Of a stretch of 16,629 bases of DNA, positions 13,957 through 16,629 are shown piece by piece. The stretch comes from Planctomycetaceae bacterium (GTDB lineage Bacteria > Planctomycetota > Planctomycetia > Isosphaerales > Isosphaeraceae): contig JAFANO010000083.1 in assembly GCA_019232645.1 (NCBI GenBank), forward strand, positions 1 to 16,629, read 5' to 3'. Numbering within the stretch: position 1 is the first letter of the stretch; each line of letters opens with the position of its first letter. The translations under genes were made by a program, and so were the position numbers. The notes under the pieces are model-generated. The model had not been told where the DNA came from. It made no database searches and worked only from the letters and a program-made list of their open reading frames with translations.

Positions 13957-14318
13957 CGGCTCGCTCGGACAGGGAAAAACGACCTCTTCACCCTAATCAC
14001 GTGCGAGCGGCGAGTTTCTTAGAGGCGGTCCGGTCGGTCCCGGATTTTCGTCCCTTCTCGTTCCCCTCGACAGCTAAGCAAGCGACTGAACTACTTGGGC
14101 TTATGGCGAAATGTCGGCTTCAAGAATTTGCTGCAGGAATTTTCGCCTTGTGGGTGATTGCATTGTTCACTTCGGCCGCGCTCGTCGACCACGCCGCGCC
14201 CTCTGACGCGACTCCTCGAGCCGACCCGTGCTCCGGATGGGCGGCCGCCCAGCGATCCGGTCATAGCACGGCCTCCGGTGCGGCGAGACCGGGCGCGGAC
14301 CCGCCGCGCCGGTCCGGG

Positions 14319-14441
14319 GCTTCATCCCGACGCCGGGAGCCGGGGAAAGTGGCTGTGTAACGTGTCGCGAGTCGAGGCCGGGGCCAAGCCCAAGGGAAAG
14401 GCGAACCGGAGGCCGAGGGGCCCTCGGCGTCGGGATGAAGC
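14319..14441. repeat. Perfect 17-bp inverted repeat, 89-base spacer
   Basis: GCTTCATCCCGACGCCG at 14319-14335 and its exact complement CGGCGTCGGGATGAAGC at 14425-14441. In this GC-rich setting, 17 exact bases including the AT-containing core are unlikely by chance. No gene is enclosed. Confidence 0.6.
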
Positions 14442-14980
14442 ACGGCCGGTACCAGTTAGGGTCTACTCTATTCGGCTGAGTCCGCGGCCGACGGGGTGGC
14501 TGACGACCAGGCCGGAACGGGCAGGCCGGGGCGGCGCGGCGGAACGCGGGAGCCAACCCCGGACCGAGGCGGGCCCAAGCCGCTTGGCAATGAGGCCGAA
14601 GCCGGCGAAGCGAGAGGCGAGGGGGCACGGGCGGGCCACGGCCGACGCCGGAACGGGCGGGCCGACGCCAAGCCCAGAGGAGCAAGACCCTTCTCTCCCC
14701 TTTCACTCCCCCGAGGTAACGTTTCGGGCCGGCTGAGCCCCCCCACAGGACTCATGGGGGCGGAGTCCGGCCCGCGGAGGGCAGGATGCCCGACTCATTC
14801 GGACAGGATGCTCCCCCCGGCGCTCGCGCCTTCGGTGATGGAACCCACAATATTGCGCAGAATACGCTACCGTAGGTTTTCGCACGGTTGCGGCCACTAC
14901 CCCGGGATGGGAGAATACTAGGAAAAGGTTTGTGGGTCCAGGATGTTGATTGGTTTCCACATCGTGGCCACGCGGCTCCT

Positions 14981-15003
14981 CCCACCCCTGAAGGGTGTGG
15001 GGT
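14981..15003 (-). repeat. Hairpin resembling an IS200/IS605 right end
   Basis: Read on the minus strand it is CCCACACCCTTCAGGGGTGG followed by GAGGA: CCCAC/GTGGG and CCCT/AGGG stems with a one-base bulge around a CTTCAG-type tip. Hairpins of this form close the right ends, and the guide-RNA scaffold ends, of many tnpB elements. No tnpB precedes it on the minus strand, so it would be an orphan end. It could equally be a 5'-leader hairpin of dodecin. Confidence 0.35.
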
Positions 15004-15044
15004 TCCGCCGCGAGGACTTCCTCTGACCGAGAAGGGAGGTTGCC

Positions 15045-15263
15045 ATGCCTGAGAGCGTGTACGACGTGATCGAGTTGGTGGGGACCAGTCCCGAATCGTG
15101 GGAGAAGGCGGCGGCCGTGGCCGTCAAACAGGCGTCCCAGACACTCCGGGACCTGCGGATCGCCGAGGTGGTCCAGATGGACGTCCACATCGGCAAGGAT
15201 GGCGCGATCGAATCCTACCGCACCAAGGTGCGGGTCTCGTTCAAATACGAGGGCAAGGGTTAA
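15045..15263 (+). CDS. Dodecin
   Basis: A 72-residue protein, MPESVYDVIELVGTSPESWE then KAAAVAVKQASQTLRDLRIA and EVVQMDVHIGKDGAIESYRT, of ordinary dodecin length and layout: strand, helix, then two strands ending YRTKVRVSFKYEG. Dodecins form hollow dodecamers that bind and store flavins (or, in some bacteria, coenzyme A-type ligands). The Trp at residue 19 (SPESWEKA) is in the position of the flavin-stacking tryptophan, and Gln44 (EVVQMD) is the usual flavin-contact Gln. GGGAGG at 15034-15039 supports the start. The gene stands alone; a 15282-15311 hairpin follows its stop. Confidence 0.9.
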   Translation: MPESVYDVIELVGTSPESWEKAAAVAVKQASQTLRDLRIAEVVQMDVHIGKDGAIESYRTKVRVSFKYEGKG

Positions 15264-15281
15264 CCTTCCCACGTGCCCTGC

Positions 15282-15311
15282 GTGCGGGCCTTGCGCGCAG
15301 GCCAACCGCAC
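15282..15311 (+). terminator. Hairpin after dodecin
   Basis: GTGCGG (15282-15287) pairs with CCGCAC (15306-15311), and GCCT (15288-15291) with AGGC (15299-15302), leaving a 7-base loop and a 3-base bulge, 19 bases past the dodecin stop. No T run follows, so termination strength is doubtful. Confidence 0.4.
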
Positions 15312-15315
15312 GAGC

Positions 15316-15564
15316 CCAGAGGAATTCCAGCCCCCAACGACGGACTTCATCGGGGTCGATCTCGGTGTCGAGAACATCGCGGGCGACTCCGACGGCGCGA
15401 TCTCCTCGGGCAAGGACATCGAGGCCAAACGGTTCGCCTCCGCCAGCAGGCGACGGGCCCTCGGCACGAAGTCCAAGGGATCCGCGCGGCGACAGCGACG
15501 CCGGATGCACACGGCAATCAAGCGGGGCGAGCGGAAGGAGGCGCGCTCCCGCCGCGACGTCAAC
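15316..15564 (+). pseudogene. TnpB (IS200/IS605-family OrfB) fragment
   Basis: The plus-strand frame reads PEEFQPPTTDFIGVDLGVEN, then IAGDSDGAISSGKDIEAKRF and ...KSARR-like blocks to KEARSRRDVN. This is the RuvC-I region of TnpB, the RNA-guided nuclease of IS200/IS605 elements; the catalytic Asp is encoded at 15358-15360 (GVDLG). About 80 of some 400 residues remain. The N-terminal half is replaced by the dodecin region, and after RRDVN the frame turns to Pro/Gly/Arg-rich DNA at a large hairpin. RuvC-II, the zinc ribbon and RuvC-III are absent, so it is inactive. No guide-RNA scaffold lies downstream. Confidence 0.7.
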
Positions 15565-15570
15565 GGACCT

Positions 15571-15618
15571 CCCCGCGGCGGCGTCCCCCGGGTCAACCCG
15601 GGGGGAGGCGCCGCGGGG
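15571..15618. repeat. Large GC hairpin at the end of the TnpB fragment
   Basis: Two stacked stems: CCCCGCGGCG (15571-15580) with CGCCGCGGGG (15609-15618), and CCCCCGGGT (15585-15593) with ACCCGGGGG (15596-15604), separated by a symmetric 4x4 internal loop and closed by a 2-base tip. All 19 pairs are perfect. It begins seven bases after TnpB similarity stops. Confidence 0.65.
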
Positions 15619-15827
15619 TCCCGCCGTGGAACCGCCACGACCTCCTGTCCCCGCCCCCCGTGCCGTGGGCTCGGGGCGCCAGGGCGCGGCTCGCGAGCAC
15701 GGGGCCGGTCCTGGGTCCTCGGGTGTCGGAACGCCGCAGGGGGTCCCGGGCCAACCCCCGGTCGGTCCAGGCACACGCCCCGGCTTGAGCCGTGGGGGAT
15801 CCTGACGAGTCCTCTGGTTTGTCGCCC

Positions 15828-16445
15828 TCAGTCGCCGGCCGCGAGGTAGCGGAAGACGGTCCTGATCGAGACGCCCAGCGCCCGGCCGATCTCCGGCGCG
15901 CTCATCCCCTTGGTCTGGAGTTCCTGGGCCCGGTCGGGCTTCGCTTTCGTGGTCCCCGGGGCCCGACCGCGGTACACGCCGTTCCGCCGGGCCACGGCGA
16001 TGCCGGCGGCCTGGCGCTCCCGGCGATACTCCCATTCGATCTCCGCGAGGCCGAGCATCAGGGCTGCCACCATCCGGCCCAGGGTGCCCGAGACGTCCAC
16101 CTGCTGGGTGACGGAGACGACCCGCACGCCCCGCTCACACCAGTCGCAGAGCAGGTCCAGGCCCTCGCGGAGCCGGCGGGCGATCCGCTCCACCTTGAAG
16201 ACGACCACGGTCTTGACGTGCCCGGCGAAGAGGTCGCGCCGGAGCCGGTCGAACTCGGGCCGCGACATCTTCCGGCCGGACTCGACGTCGACGTACCACT
16301 CGACCTTGTCCCGGGCGATCCCGCTGCCCTCCAGCCAGCGGCGGATCTCCGCGCGCTGGGAATCGGTCTTCTGGTCCCTGCTCGAGACGCGGACGTAGGC
16401 GGCGACGGGCCGTGGCCTGGTGACGGGCTTCTTCGGCCGCGGCAT
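15828..16445 (-). CDS. Serine recombinase (resolvase/invertase family)
   Basis: A 205-residue site-specific recombinase. The N-terminal catalytic domain has YVRVSSRDQKTDSQR with the nucleophilic Ser at residue 21, followed by SGRKMSRPEFDRLRRDLFAG and VVVFKVERIARRLREGLDLL, and the long connecting helix AALMLGLAEIEWEYRRERQA. The C-terminal helix-turn-helix is at about 172-200 (GMSAPEIGRALGVSIRTVFR). The length is normal for small resolvases. The ATG at 16443-16445 is preceded by AAGGAGG (16454-16460). A consensus -35 box TTGACA is at 16496-16491 on the minus strand, with a weak GATGCT 17 bases on. The gene starts 57 bases inside the point (about 16514) where a transposase gene is broken, so it probably belongs to the element that inserted there. 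Confidence 0.85.
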   Translation of the reverse strand: MPRPKKPVTRPRPVAAYVRVSSRDQKTDSQRAEIRRWLEGSGIARDKVEWYVDVESGRKMSRPEFDRLRRDLFAGHVKTVVVFKVERIARRLREGLDLLCDWCERGVRVVSVTQQVDVSGTLGRMVAALMLGLAEIEWEYRRERQAAGIAVARRNGVYRGRAPGTTKAKPDRAQELQTKGMSAPEIGRALGVSIRTVFRYLAAGD

Positions 16446-16492
16446 GGCGGGATCCTCCTTCCCCGCGAGCATCGCCGGCCGGCTGTCCACTG

Positions 16493-16629
16493 TCAAGTAG
16501 TGTATACTCTATACGGCAGGGCGGTGATCCACTCGACGAAGCGGCGGAATCCGGGCCGGGTGAAGGCCCAGCGGAAGGGCGAGAGCAGGGTTTGCCAGAT
16601 GGACCAGAGGAGCGTAGCTTCGGTCGTTG
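16493..16629 (-). pseudogene. Transposase N-terminal fragment, cut at 16514 and by the window edge
   Basis: The minus strand from the window edge reads TTEATLLWSIWQTLLSPFRW then AFTRPGFRRFVEWITAL, which resembles the N-terminus of planctomycete DDE transposases (WQTLL.PFR..FTRPG..RFV.W.TG). The start codon lies outside the window. After ITALP the family sequence stops at the GTATACTCTATAC dyad and the frame ends at a TGA (16495-16493). The gene has thus lost everything after about 40 residues. Family placement is from memory of the motif and only moderately sure. Confidence 0.5.
16502..16514. promoter_or_regulatory. Dyad at the recombinase/transposase junction
   Basis: GTATA-CTC-TATAC, a 5-bp inverted repeat around three bases, lies at the point where the transposase similarity ends and 57 bases upstream of the recombinase start. 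It could be a crossover or binding site of that recombinase, or an operator over its promoter. Confidence 0.35.

Larger units (their letters stand above)
13957..15044. other. 1.1-kb stretch without a convincing gene
   Basis: Contains the promoter side of the sigma operon (13957-14050), a lower-GC patch (about 14040-14165) and extremely GC-rich DNA (14200-14700). Plus-strand frames at 14001-14360 and 14158-14736 are open but lack ribosome-binding sites and look like GC artefacts; the former contains one hydrophobic segment (GIFALWVIALFTSAALV) and is the only one worth a thought. Structures seen: a perfect 17-bp inverted repeat (14319-14335 with 14425-14441), a repeated GCCGGAACGGGC (about 14513 and 14648), a CCCCCA/TGGGGG hairpin near 14740-14760, and an IS200/IS605-end-like hairpin at 14981-15001. 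Confidence 0.45.

Noticed and set aside
14001..14360. Possible small membrane protein (119 codons, one hydrophobic segment)
   Set aside because: No ribosome-binding site, Arg/Pro-rich tail like other GC artefacts, and no family recognised. Kept only as a note under the gene-free stretch.
15692..15701. 10-bp palindrome GCTCGCGAGC
   Set aside because: Short palindromes are expected by chance in DNA this rich in GC; nothing adjacent supports a function.
14703..15776. A 357-codon minus-strand frame over dodecin and the TnpB piece
   Set aside because: Both real features are on the plus strand; the minus frame has no recognisable domain.
15828..16445. IS607-type TnpA/TnpB element made of the serine recombinase and the TnpB piece
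   Set aside because: IS607 TnpA has its DNA-binding domain at the N-terminus; this recombinase has it at the C-terminus and lies on the opposite strand to the TnpB piece.

Overview
The window is very GC-rich DNA from what looks like a planctomycete, probably of the Isosphaeraceae/Gemmataceae kind. This is an inference from gene content: a PEP-CTERM protein built of HAF repeats, an ECF sigma factor paired with a YfbK-type von Willebrand protein, a pentapeptide-repeat/TIR protein, and ISKra4 and IS66 transposases with planctomycete-like sequences. No rRNA, tRNA or CRISPR array was recognised.

Layout. 168-1653 is an apparently complete ISKra4-family insertion sequence with 9-bp inverted ends; its two overlapping reading frames are joined by a likely -1 frameshift at a run of eight A. 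2015-2548 (minus) is a small membrane protein, followed by a 130-bp MITE-like inverted-repeat element (2647-2776). 3080-3583 (minus) is a secreted PepSY-like protein. 3776-5300 is a graveyard of broken genes: two pieces of serine recombinases, a three-copy imperfect repeat, a SLOG-fold (putative molybdenum carrier) gene broken over three frames, and the start of a WGR-domain gene. In its midst lies an intact small secreted tyrosine-rich protein (4898-5095). 5441-7276 (minus) is a large membrane-anchored SPFH/Band 7 protein.

7471-8741 is a rearranged IS66: the 3' half lies on the minus strand, the left end and 5' part on the plus strand, and the middle is missing. The second piece has cut the 3' end off a pentapeptide-repeat/TIR gene (to 9504, minus). 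9713-10687 (minus) encodes a HAF-repeat PEP-CTERM protein. 10918-13956 (minus) is a probable operon: ECF sigma factor, then an anti-sigma-like membrane-anchored vWA protein whose ribosome-binding site overlaps the sigma stop codon, then a small secreted protein. 13957-15044 has no convincing gene but holds hairpins and a long inverted repeat. 15045-15263 is dodecin, followed by a TnpB remnant, a large GC hairpin, a serine recombinase (15828-16445, minus) and, at the right edge, the cut-off start of a transposase.

How it fits together. Three units look functional: the sigma/vWA/secreted-protein operon, the SPFH membrane protein, and single genes for envelope or stress roles (PepSY, Tyr-rich peptide, HAF-PEP-CTERM, dodecin). 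They sit among mobile elements, relics and truncated genes of defence- or signalling-type folds (TIR, SLOG, WGR), so this is a high-turnover accessory region. I see no intact novel multi-gene system. The most interesting items are the IS66/TIR junction, the frameshifted SLOG gene, the Tyr-rich peptide and the recombinase/transposase boundary at about 16514.
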